From assembly GCA_037501455.1 (NCBI GenBank), contig CM074857.1:30834001-30898000 (forward strand): DNA of 64,000 nt, given 5' to 3'. The notes below the pieces were generated by a model. That model saw nothing but the letters and a program-made list of their open reading frames with translations, was not told the origin of the DNA and did not search any database. The DNA is from Lantana camara. Its lineage: Eukaryota > Streptophyta > Magnoliopsida > Lamiales > Verbenaceae. This document shows, piece after piece, positions 47,172-58,294 of this stretch (its first letter is position 1; every line of letters begins with the position of its first letter). Both the position numbers and the translations under genes were made by a program.

Positions 47172-50100
47172 ATATCTCCCACCCGCCACCTAGTTCCATC
47201 TGCGAGAAGGTATCGAGCACCCAAAAGACTATGCCAAGTGTAGGAAAGTGACCTACCAAATGAGGCATGCCAAATTTGGCTTTGAGGAGCATGCTAAGAA
47301 GGCTCTCCGGCGCTCTAATTATCTCCAAAGCTGTTTAGCGAGCATAGCCAAATTGAACAACTTAAAGCTCCAGAAACCCAAGCCACCACTACTCTTGCTA
47401 GCACACACTTTGTTACAAGCCAACCGATGCATTTTCCTAACTCCCCTATTATTCCACCAAAACTGGCAAATGGTGGAGTCTATATCTGGTTATCCGGGAG
47501 CAGGAAGCAATTCATCGCATAAGTCGGAATCGCCTGGAGAACAACTTTGATAAGAACCTCTTTTCCCGCTTTGGATAAGAATTTCTCCGAAAAACCCTGA
47601 ACCCACCTTCTGACTTTATCTAAAATACCGGCAAACACAACTTTGCGTGACTTCCCAACCACCGATGGAAGACCCAAATAAAGGTCCAACTTCTCAACCC
47701 TACAAACTCCTAGCAGATCTACCAATCCCAACTGCGTGTCCAAACTAAGGTTCTTGCTAAAGATCATCGAGGACTTTTGACAATTGATTGTTTGTCCCGA
47801 AATACGTTCATAGCGACCAAGAACCTCTTTAATACAAAACATAGTATCCATATCAGCTTCACCACAGATCATCGTATCATCCTTGAAGAGGAGGTGAGAG
47901 ACCTTCGGGGCCTCACTGCAAATGCTAATACCCCTCAAACGACTAGCTTGGTCCTCCACCTGTAAGAGAGAAGAGAGAACTTTTACGCAGAAGAGAAACA
48001 GATAAGGGAAGAGAGGGTCTCCTTGATGGATTCCTCTCTCCGGAACAAAAAACCAAACTCACAGCCGTCAAGCAGGAAGGAATACGAAACCGAAGAGATA
48101 TAATCCATAATACGAGAAACGAAAATACTAGGGAAACCTAACCTGACCAAGAGCCGTTCAAGGAACCGCCATTCGATGCTATCGTAAGCTTTGCTCATAT
48201 CGAGCTTCAAGTTGAAAAAACCTTTCTTTCCTGCTCTCTTACTCTTTAAGAAATGGTTAATCTCGAAGGAAACAAGAGCATTATCACTAATGAGGTGACC
48301 CGAGATAAAAGCAGACTGATTAGGTGAGATAATAGAGCTCAGGAGGGGTTTAATACGATTCGAAGACATTTAGAAGCCAACTTGTAAATCACATTACATA
48401 AACTGATAGGCCTAAACTGGGTAATTAACTCGGGTGATTTACATTTAGGGATAAGCACAATGTGAGTAAAATTAAGATTCTTATCAAAATGCCCAAAATT
48501 CAAAAAGTCCAGGACACAAGCAACAACGTCCCGACCCACAATGTCCCAATAATGCTGAAAAAAATACGGGGGGAGACCATCAGGCCCCGGGGATTTGAGG
48601 GGATACATAGCTTTGAGGGCAGTGGTTACCTCGGCAGCCGTAAAGCGAGAGAGAAGACACCCCCCCATGTCATCACTAACCCTGTGCGGGATTGACTGAA
48701 GACCCTGGTCGATATCCGAGTCCGAACAACCATTAGAAGAGAATAAATTGCCGAAATACTTCTCAATAATGAGCTAAATACCCTCGAGATTGTTGCATTT
48801 CACCCCGTTGTCATCCAAGAGGGACTCAATGTGATTAACACGCTCGCGGTGCTTGGCTTTAGAATGGAAGAATTTCATGTTACGATCACCCTCCTTCAAC
48901 CATTGAATTTTCGCTCGATGCTTCCAAGTTATTTCTTCATCCCTAAGAATGTTCCCAATTTTAGTTTGAAGCTCCGGCATTTCAGCCTTGGTATGATCTG
49001 TAATAACGCCTGCTTTGTGATCCTGGAGTCGTTATTCCAATTCAGTCAAACCCCATTGTTCCACCTTCCTATAAGAGCTCCTCCAGTTAAGCAAGCCCAC
49101 CTTACACTTTTCCGCACTATCGATAACTGTAGCTGCTGCCGAAGGAGCCAAAGAGCCCTTTCAGGCTTCAGAAATGATCCTACGGCGATCCTCGGATCTA
49201 ACCTTATGTGCCTTAAATCTGAAAGGCCGGTTGCCTTTCTTCCTCTTAGTTGTCGGCAGTTTAAGAGCGGTGAGGATGGGGAGATGGTCGGAGCATGAGG
49301 CTTTCAAATGGCGGACTTGTGCATGCAAGAAAAGAGCTCGCCACTCATCCGAAGCCACCGATCTGTCTAAGCAGGCTCGTATAGTATAAGGGGCAGCACT
49401 ATTACGAACCCAAGTGAAGGGGGGACCAACCGAGAAGCCAAGGTCTGAGAGTCCAGTGTCCCCAAGAGCATCAGTGAAATTTTGCATATTACCCAGAGGC
49501 CTATCATTACCCCCATCTTTATCCCTGTTGTTGAGAATTTCATTGAAGTCCCCACTGACCATCCAAGGCAGAGGACTGTGGCTGTGGAGGTTTCGGAGAA
49601 GAGACCAAGACAATCCCCTGTTATACCATTCTGGGTGACCATAGAAGCCTATAAATCTCCACGGAGTCGAACCACCCACCTCTGACACCACAACATCAAT
49701 ATGATTACACGAGTAACTAAGTAAAGAAACCCCGACTTCCTTACGCCAAAGAAGAGCAAGACCACCACTTTTGCCAACTGAATCAACACCAATACTATCC
49801 AAATCCGGTAACAACTTTAATCTATTAATCCTTCGCTTATTGCATCTAGTTTCACAGAGGAAAATGATTGAGGGGTTATGATCTCGGATAAGAGATCGGA
49901 GGGAATGAACTCACCAGGGACCCCCCGAGCCCTGACAGTTCCAGCTTAGGCAACTCATTGGGATCGGTGGGATCGCTGAGCGACCGCCACCGTTGTATTA
50001 GTAATGTCCGATAAAGGAGAGAGAGGGGTAGAGTAAGGAGAGCTTGGTTTGTTTTCAGTATGGCAAGCTCGTTAGTACTACCAAGGAAGGAGAAAGAAAA

Positions 50101-51690
50101 TATGGAGGAGGGAGCTTTGCTGCGGAATTTACGTGGCTTCTTGGATTTGGTGGGGGAAGGATCTGGTAGGCTGACCATAAGAGGGATGTTAACCAACTTT
50201 TCGTCTATTGTAATAGGGGGGAGAGGTGTGACTTGGTTATGAAAGGAGCTCATAAGGGGGATGATGAAGTCTTTGCTCAAAGATTGTTGTTCGGAAACGC
50301 TACCAGAGATCTTGGGACGATGTTTCTCGGGACTGGGTGTATCGGAAATGAGGCGAGGGTGGGAAGCTTTGGATCTACCCAACTCATTGTTAGAAGGACC
50401 CGGTAATAGAATGGGAGGGATGATAGGGAGCTTGGCGTTTAAGGGTGAGGATGGCGGTAAGATTTCCAGCAAAGGATTGGTAATAGAAACCTATTTCGGC
50501 TGGGGTGGGAGTGGGACAAAATGAGGGGCAGAGGTCGGGATCGTCCTAGGTGAGGAGGTACGGAAGGGGGTGGGGGGGTTGTCTACCAAGATTGAAGGTT
50601 ATGCTGAGAGGATCCGACCGACTTCGAGCGAAGCCAAGGGCCATAAGGGAGATTAGGAGCAGGGTCAATAAAGTCGTCCTCATACCGAAGCGGGCAGAAT
50701 CTATCCACATGATCACACAAGCCGCAGAGGTAACAGAAATTCAGGAGCCTTTCGTAAGAGAACGACACTGTAATACTCTTCCCCGATAGAAGACGGATAT
50801 TGAGGAATCTGATCAGAGGCTCTGACATGAGAAGACCAACACGAACTTTAATGGCTCCATCTAAAGATGGAATCGCGGACCCAGACGGAACTTCCCAAAA
50901 CTGCCCGATTCTCCCAGCTACCAGTTCTGCAGCTTCTTTATTCTGGTAGCATGCAGGGAGTCCGTGAATATTAACCATAAAATCACAAGTATCCAGGCTA
51001 ACAGATTTAGGTATTTCATCATCTGCTAGGGCACGAAGGATTACCGGATACTTATCAAAGGTCCACGGAGAAGTTTCCAAAGCCCGTTTCAGATCCAGTT
51101 TGTGATGAAAGGAGAATGGGAATCTGTCCTCAGATAATTTCAAAATATATATCCAGCCCTTTCACAGGATTTAAAGCCCTTATCATCGTCTGGCGGAAAG
51201 TCTCAAAGCGGATAGAACGACGAGAGCACACCCGCCCCACCAGAGAAAGCGAATAGTCCCTAGCAGCGCAGCCTTTCACCGAAGCAGGCAGTTCCAGGCT
51301 ATCAAATTCTTTCAAAGTGAGGGCGAGAGTTTTAGAAAACCTAGAGAGTTCCCGTTCCAAAAAATCTGCTATGAGGGAGTTAGGGGAACTTGGCCTTCCA
51401 TGGTTAGTGATGACAAGCACCTCCTTCCCGAGGAGAAGAAGGCTCCGACGAGGTAACCTGCGCATAGAGTAACGGAGAAAGATATTAGGTAGTGGAAGGG
51501 AGGGAGGAGAGCGAGAATAACCAAACTTAAAGCGTAAGAGTAGGGAACAGAAAAAGGCCCAGGCGAACGATGGCACGGCAAATAGCAGCGCTCTGGCAGC
51601 TCCAGTCCACTCTCGGAATTGTGGTTTAGGGTTACGGTAAGCGGCAGCTCTCATGCGAGGGCACAAAGTCTCTCATGCGAGAGAAAAAAG
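47172..51690 (-). pseudogene. LINE piece 1: ORF1, endonuclease and reverse transcriptase of an L1-type LINE
   Basis: Read right to left. ORF1 (about 51666-49876) has a DUF4283-type region (LVGRVCSRRSIRFETFRQTM, then LKRALETSPWTFDKYPVI) broken by a frameshift near 51135, and a CCHC knuckle (CYLCGLCDHVDRFC, about 50715). ORF2 starts with an apurinic-type endonuclease, about 49900-49161, with LCETR, WMVSGDFNEIL, CLDRSVAS and SDHLPIL carrying expected acidic, Asn and His residues. The RT (about 48980-47480) shows SPGPDGLPPYFFQHYW, IVLIPKCKSP, DMSKAYDSIEW and, at the catalytic box, LLFKDDT instead of F/YADD. It then continues to GARYLLADGTRWRVGD at 47172. At least four frameshifts or stops are present. 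The 5' end is about 51690, where plain AT-rich DNA begins. Confidence 0.9.
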
Positions 51691-52599
51691 AATTATATAA
51701 TCACTGACTTTATTGAGCAATATTTATTCTAATTAATCTCTTAAAAAATATTCTAATTAACAAAAAGACCTAGCTTTTATTACCCTTCAGTGTCGCTCCA
51801 CAGCCGCCGTTTAACATGTTTATGCTCTTTTCTTTCTTCCTCCGAATTATCATCTCCCCATTTCTCTGTTTTTTCTTTTCTCTATCTATCTCTCATTTCC
51901 GGCCGTTCCACAAAGTTATATCGCCGTTACATTCCGATTTCGACCCAGAAAATGGGGTGGAACGCAGTTCCAACCGATTTCGCGGCGTTCCACCCCCGTT
52001 CCAAGGTGCCGGCATTCCATACCCGTCAAGGTGGAACGACAGTGGCCGATCCGGTTCCGGAACGCCTGTTCCGGCGAACCATGCTTGCATATCTCTTGCC
52101 ATCAGGTAAAATCTCATTATATGTTGTTGGATCAATGTTAACGGCTTATTTTTACTAGTTAGTTAAAATGTCCGCACCCCATTTCTTGTTAGGCCTTCAT
52201 TGTTTTAATCCTAATGATTCGTAATCCGCAGCAAACAGAGACGGAACCAAGATTTAATATAAGGGGGTAAAAATTAAAATATTTAAAATTAAAGGGGGAA
52301 ATTTCGAATTTGAAGGAACAAAAATATAAAATTTTCAAAAATATATATATAAAATTAAAAATTTTCAAATTTTGGGGGGGTTGACGGGTACCCCATGCCT
52401 CCCTTGCCTCCGTCAATGGCAGGAAAAGAGACATCCTAATTCCTAATTCAACATTGCTAATGTAGGGTTTAAGTTGTGGTCATAGCTAATAATATTTTTT
52501 TATTACACCTCATATTCATAACAAAAAGTTAAATGTATTTTAATTTTCTCATATTTGGAACAAATCACAGTCCATAGTAAAATTTAATATTTTCATAAT
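51691..52599. other. Non-coding stretch right of the LINE
   Basis: Includes a CT-rich segment and a GC-rich palindromic segment (about 51900-52110) with many ggaac/gttcc words, and an A-rich low-complexity block at 52240-52380 with agggggtaaaa-type sequence. A related ggaacgg-rich segment occurs at about 31497-31580 and 34603-34690. No gene recognised. Confidence 0.4.
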
Positions 52600-52882
52600 G
52601 AGTTTTTTGCTTGAATACCCCATGTGTTATGCCTAATTAGCACTCTGAACCCTGTGATTTGAAAATTCTCAAAGAGAACCCTGTAATTATATAAATTAGC
52701 ACTGAAAACCCTGTGATTGTATTAAAGTTAGCACTCAAAACCCTACAACCACGGCTGTAGAGTTTGAAATTCTAATTGAGTGCAAATTTATTACAATCAC
52801 AGGGTTCGCTTTGAGAATTTTCAAATCACAGGGTTCTGAGTGCTAATTAGGTATATTACAGGGTTTTTGATGTAATAAACTC
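52600..52882. mobile_element. 283-bp MITE, 10-bp TSD, first copy
   Basis: gagttttttg...taataaactc with long imperfect inverted repeats (cctaattagcactct ... agtgctaattagg). Flanked by ttttcataat at 52590-52599 and 52883-52892. Paralogue at 54999-55281. Confidence 0.88.
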
Positions 52883-53361
52883 TTTTCATAATGAAAGGTA
52901 CTAATAAGCTACAATTATTTGAACATAGTATAATATTTATTACGCAAGAATTAACTACGATAAGGAATTGATAATAAATTTGTAGTATAAGGATTTTTCC
53001 TAACGAGTACAAGTTTTTTGCTATGGTTTTTCTTAATAAAAAATAGTTTTTTCTTGTTGTGAACATTCTATTGTTTGTGGTACTCCAATGATTTTGTTTG
53101 TCTATCTTAAATGGACAATATTCAATTCTCTATAGGAAACCTGCAATTTTTTATTTTTTATTTATAGGAAACCCGCAACTTAAAAGCTACAAACTCACAA
53201 AAGCAAAACAAAAAAGTGCAGAACTCAGATATTGGAACACATTCGCACGTCGACGCTACATATTTTGCGAAATATTACTCACAATATTATTACGAAATGG
53301 AAATATATCTCTATAGAATGTTGCAACTTAAAAAGCTATATGTTCGCCATTGCTGAACCAA
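52883..53361. other. AT-rich 3' flank of the transporter gene, no gene seen
   Basis: Lies between the MITE and the stop codon of the WAT1-like gene on minus. Probably its 3' UTR and downstream sequence. Confidence 0.4.
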
Positions 53362-55673
53362 CTATGCTTCCAAATGGGGTTCATCTTTTGATGGATCCAG
53401 CTTTTGTTGTACTTGGTCTCCAGCACCAACTTTGACCTCTTTGCTCTTACCCCAAAGGAAAGCGTATAGCCCACAAACCAGAAGAATACCTCCCAAAACA
53501 CTGTGGATATATATATAAGAGACTCGTGAATTATGATTTTCTACTATTTTATAACAAATTTAGTGAAAAAAAAAGACTGACCTTCCCCAGTGAAAAGCCT
53601 CATGAAGTACTATAGCTGAGAATACGGCAGTTATGATGAGTCCTAATGGGCTGAAAATTGCAGTATAAACAGGACCCCTCTTGTCCACAACCCAAATTTG
53701 CACTGAATATGTTATTCCTGTCACAACTATGCCCTGCATGCAATTAGATCTCAGATTATCAATATTAAACATATTTTATTTTTCAAATTTGAAATTCAAG
53801 ATAATTTTGTCCTTCTATATTTTCAATTTAATGTTCCATTTATGTTCAAGTGAAATTACAGAGTAATCCATCAAGTTTGAGAAATTATGATATAGTTCTT
53901 AACATTTATAATAAACATGAAAAATTCCAAAAATACACCTAAAAATAATCTCTAACATTTGTAATAAACTTTAAAATTTTCACTTAGATGTAACATTTAT
54001 AACATTTTTGAAAGTCTTACCCATCTATTGTAAATGTCGGTTACTATTGTTAGTTTGTGGCCAATTTGTATCCCACATTGAAAGACTAGTTTTGGACAAG
54101 AGTGTTTTTGTCCCACATTGGTTTTTTATAATAGTTTGGGGAGGAGCTAACACTATAAAACGCCGCCCCACCCCCACCCCCACCCCCCCTCTAGCTTAGT
54201 GTATCAAACAAAGTCTCTCTCTACTTTGTATTATTTCTTAAGTGAAATATATTTTGACTAGTGCCCGAGGACGTAGGCTAATTTGGCTGAACTTCGTTAT
54301 ATTTGGTGTTCTTTTCATATTACGCCTTTAATAGCCTTTTTTGGGGTTATATTTAGTTATTATTTTGCCTAATTTTTCCTTTGTGTAATTTTTGACTTTT
54401 TAGTTCTAAATATTGTTCGCCGCTTCCACAACAACTATATTGCAAGTTTTCAAGTTAGAAGATTGATTCGTAATTTCGCCAGATAACGTCAGGGTTTGTA
54501 ATGAAATTTGCCTCTAGGTAGATAAGAGAATCATACACAATAAGCAACAGATAACAGTCCGACGTTCCATCCAAGCTTCCACGATGATATATTCCTCTCC
54601 ACGATTGCACCATATATTGTTGTTGTTAGGCAGCTGAATGCGCATTGCAGTGATGTGAGGCGCAATTTCGTTGGATATTCTTTCAATATTGGCGTCTAAA
54701 AGCGTTCATAAATGAAGTGAGATTCACCAAAAAGGGAAAAAAAAAAAAAAAAAGGAAAGGAAAGAAAGCTTGGAGGAGATGTCTTTCTCTTAATTAATTA
54801 TTCATGAGGTTGGGCGTGCCATTTTTAAGGGTTTTAGTTTTGTGTTTCATCTCTTATTTTAATTACGCACACGTATATTAATAGACGATTGAGATTATGA
54901 AAAAAACTTAAAAAATTCTCTCTCATAATCTCAATTGCTACTAATACGTTTAGTGTGAGCCAGAGAATAAAAGAGAAGATGAAACTGATCAAGTTGAAGA
55001 GTTTTTTGCATGGTCACCCCCTGTGATATACCTAATTAGCACTCCGAATCCTGTGATTTTAAAATTCTCAAAAAGAACCCTGTGATTATATAAATTAATA
55101 CTGAAAACCCTATGATTGTATTAAAGTTAGCGATGAAAACCCTACAACCACGGCTGTAGGGTTTTAAATGCTAATTTAGTGCTAATTTATTACAATCACA
55201 TGATTCACTTTGAGAATTTTCAAATCACAGGGTTCTGAGTACTAATTAGGTATATCACAAGGTTTTTGGTGTAATAAACTCTCAAGTTGAAATTGAAATC
55301 CAATGTGCACTTTCTTTTGTAAAAATGTGTATTTATAACCTAAAAATTTTACATTTTGACATCATGGTGGTAAATTAAGATAGATGAATTGAATTAACTC
55401 TTTTACAAGAATATGTACAGCAATCAAAATAAAGTTACCTGAGCAACGAGCCAAATAGCCCAGGTCAAATTTGCACCAAATAAGAGAAGAGAACCCTTAA
55501 TCCATTCTTCTTTAGAGTGAGTCTTTGTAGACGAACTGGGGACTTCATGATTCGAACTTGAATATAAAGGTAGGCCCTTATAGAAAGTAATGACCATTGC
55601 TCCTGTGATACCAAGTATCGAACCTAGAATTTTTGCCCACCCTTGCTTCTGTCTTATTGCAAGACTTTCAATC
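53362..55673 (-). CDS. WAT1-related (nodulin MtN21/EamA-type) transporter, last three exons
   Basis: Exons on minus: 55439-55673, 53582-53733 and 53362-53500, with GT-AG borders throughout and compatible phases. They encode [20 protein letters not shown] then [50 protein letters not shown] and VLHEAFHWG; and [20 protein letters not shown] ending HLEA. This is the C-terminal half of the ten-helix EamA family, which moves small metabolites or auxin-related compounds across plasma or vacuolar membranes; the second EamA repeat is visible as hydrophobic helices. No stop or frameshift was found. The upstream exons are not in 55674-56841 and the Tat-like element begins at 56842, so they either lie beyond it (retrotransposon in an intron) or are lost. 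The 1.7-kb intron holds a solo LTR and a MITE. Substrate is not predictable. Confidence 0.88.
54048..54433 (+). mobile_element. Small solo LTR (386 bp) in the transporter intron
   Basis: TGTTAGTTTGTGG...CTTCCACAACA with a perfect 5-bp duplication actat (54043-54047 and 54434-54438). Contains actataaaacg (TATA box, about 54151) on plus and two gtcccacattg repeats upstream of it. It lies antisense to the host gene. Confidence 0.88.
54999..55281. mobile_element. 283-bp MITE, 10-bp TSD, second copy (in transporter intron)
   Basis: Same length and ends as 52600-52882. Flanked by perfect tcaagttgaa at 54989-54998 and 55282-55291. Confidence 0.9.
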
Positions 55674-56258
55674 CTAATATCATAGCATTAGAGTTGTTAG
55701 TTTATAACTATGTTGTATAGACACAAATACGGCGATACGAACTGCATGACACGAAATAGGTACAATGACATGAAATTTTTTCTTAAACAATATATAGCTA
55801 CAGTATATAGGGAAGGGGTATTGGACAAGATATCCTTGAAATTTGTTGTACCTACAAAATTATCTCTTGGGTTTCAGAAAATACGATGCGACCCACTCTT
55901 GCTTCTTTATTGTTGGTGCAAAACATTCATCAGAAATAAATATTTGAGGAAATTATTAAAATCGTTCCGTAAAGTGAGTCAGTTTTAGTTTTGGTTTCAA
56001 TAGTTGCCAATATCTCACTTTTAGTCCCATAAAGTGACATTTTTCTTAAATTAGATCACATTGACCACTTTCCGTCCAAAATAAACATTTGACCGTTAAA
56101 ATAAATGTTTAACCGTTAAACAAAATGTTTGACCGTTTAAAAAATTACTTTTAACCCCTTTTTAATTGTTTATATTTCCAAACCTACCCCATTCGAATTC
56201 TATACTTTCACCCCTAACTATTATATATATGTATTATATATATTACATACACGTATTA

Positions 56259-56321
<63 letters not shown>

Positions 56322-56426
56322 GACAATGTGACTTATATATATACGTGTATATATTATATATTATTATTATACAATATATACACACATATATTATATATAC
56401 GTATTATATATTTTATATGTACACAC

Positions 56427-56475
<49 letters not shown>

Positions 56476-56578
56476 ATGTTATTTATATTTGCGTGTATAT
56501 AATATATTATATTATATATATAAGTATTATTTAATATATAAGATATATATATACGTGTGTATATTATATATAAATATA
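55674..56578. other. Upstream intron or flank of the transporter gene, with (TA)n tracts
   Basis: 55674-56160 holds three close repeats of tttgaccgttaaa/aaatgttt (about 56085-56140) but no exon. From 56222 to 56580 the sequence is TA microsatellite (pure runs at about 56264-56317 and 56427-56470). Long open frames there are low-complexity artefacts. Confidence 0.6.
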
Positions 56579-56587
56579 TAATATTTA

Positions 56588-56817
56588 GGGTTAATTGTTT
56601 TTTGCACCCCAACTTTTGGGGTGTTTTGTACTTTAATACCCAACTTTTGAATTTTATTGCACTTAAGTGCCCAAGACCAATAAGAAAATGACACGTCGAT
56701 TTTGGGCATTTAAGTGCAACAAAATTCAAAGGTTGGGTACTAAAGTGTAAAAATTCAAAGATTGGGTACTAAAGTACAAAGCACCCCAAAGATTGGGGTG
56801 TAAAAAACAATTAACCC
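56588..56817. mobile_element. MITE, Mutator-like, 230 bp, perfect 9-bp TSD
   Basis: GGGTTAATTGTTTTTTGCACC and its inverted complement form the ends (TIR about 27 bp). Flanked by taatattta at 56579-56587 and 56818-56826. Same family as 30204-30481. Nine-base duplications point to MULE-type transposase. Confidence 0.92.
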
Positions 56818-56841
56818 TAATATTTAATATATATATATATT

Positions 56842-57655
56842 TGATGGGTTCCGAATAAGGGGATCCGAACCCGATCACTTTACGATTTGTTTTGTGGGGG
56901 AAATCGCCGGAAGCTCGCCGGAAAAGGAAAGGGGGGTTCTACCTACTGGGACAAACACAAGAAAAGTCAGAAGGCCAAGCTGGGGGGAACTGGGGGTGGT
57001 TCCCAGTTTGGCTCTCCGACGCTCAAGTCAGATTAATATATGAAGGAGGAAACTTGAGTTAAGTAGCAGTTTCAGTAATGAAGAATGCTTGCCATGTAGA
57101 AGATGACTTTACCTATTTATAGGTGAGGGTCAGGGACCGTTTGGTCATTTGCCTCATGTGGTCCTGGCCGAATGTTGCCCTAACACGTGGCGCCATGAGA
57201 GAGAAACCTAGGAGGAATCTTCTGCAAAAGTGGCTGAAAATTAGTGCTGGCAACAGTGGCAGGCGCGCGGGCATGTACTATGTGTCAGAGAGCCGTTTGG
57301 GTGGTTGGTAACGAGGGCTTATGAGCCCGCTCGTGACAACCAAGAGTATCGGAAGCCAAGATATCCGCTGAGGGGGATGAAAGTTCCAGTTCAAGTAGTG
57401 AGCCAGGAGGGGAGGCCACTCTGAGGGAGTGTGACACTCGAAGAGGGCTCCCTTGGCTCGTGGACGTACCAATCATACAGTATGACTGGCGTTCGTGAGA
57501 GTGTCAGCGCTCGTGGGGCTTAACTCTCGAAGAAGGATTGCGCTCGTTGGGCTTAGCGCTCAGGTGCTGATGGGTGCAACCTTTGGGAGACAGACGCCAT
57601 CATCTCGGTGATGCCACGTGTCCTAGCGTGGGACGATCGTATTTTGACCCCATCA
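56842..57655 (-). repeat. 3' LTR (left) of the Tat-like element
   Basis: 814 bp, TGATGGG...CCCATCA; clearly homologous to 16245-17102 (shared ctacctgct/acaaacac, ggggaactgggggt and acacgtggcg stretches). Minus-strand TATA box at 57112-57123. Purine tract at 57656-57672 on minus. Confidence 0.9.
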
Positions 57656-57989
57656 TTTTGCCCCCCAATTCTGTAGTCCTTAGGGATAAGGACTGTAGAA
57701 TTTTGACGCGTCCTATCTCTTGCACGTAACGCTCGCATATGGCTTGGCGTGTTGAGCAATTTTTCTTCTGGTTGCGCCATTAATGCGGTCTTTTCAACTG
57801 ACCGCTCGTACCTGCTTCCGCATTAAATGTTGTACTATCCTGAAGCATTCGAAACGCCAGAGCATTAAATGCGGGTGCGCGTGGGGCGCGTGAGTATTGG
57901 GAAGTATGCGACGGTTCCATAGAGTGGACGGTTTCCTAGGCGGGAAATGATTACCATTTTGAATTTCTAGCCAAAAAGGTACCAACTCC

Positions 57990-58005
57990 CATCCCTATAA
58001 GTAAG
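57990..58005 (+). promoter_or_regulatory. Candidate TATA box of the antisense accessory gene
   Basis: ccctataagtaagag, about 300 bp before the ATG at 58295 and matching the position of the candidate at 17415-17440 in the other element. The segment between the LTR and the ATG (57656-58294) has no other gene and would be promoter and 5' UTR. Confidence 0.45.
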
Positions 58006-58294
58006 AGATTCTGAGATCTTTCCACTCTTTACGCATTCTTATCTTCCAAGCATCCTTTGCAAAAAGAATTCTCTTGCACATCAATTCTTAGAACATCTTC
58101 AACATCTTCTCCAGTTTTCTCAGAAATCTTCAAGGTAAACTTCCAGCTAAATTTTCTAACTTTGCGAACTTTAGATTCAGACTTTAGGATTTTGTAATCT
58201 CTTAGGTTCTACTCCTTTAGGAAGCCCAAAATTCTTCCAGAAAACTCTCATTCTCTAACCCAGACTAAATCTCTCCCAAATCTCAGCTTCTGCC

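Noticed and set aside
56166..56534. 122-residue plus-strand open frame rich in Tyr and Ile
   Set aside because: It is the translation of a TA microsatellite; no stop arises because TATATA repeats encode YIYI.
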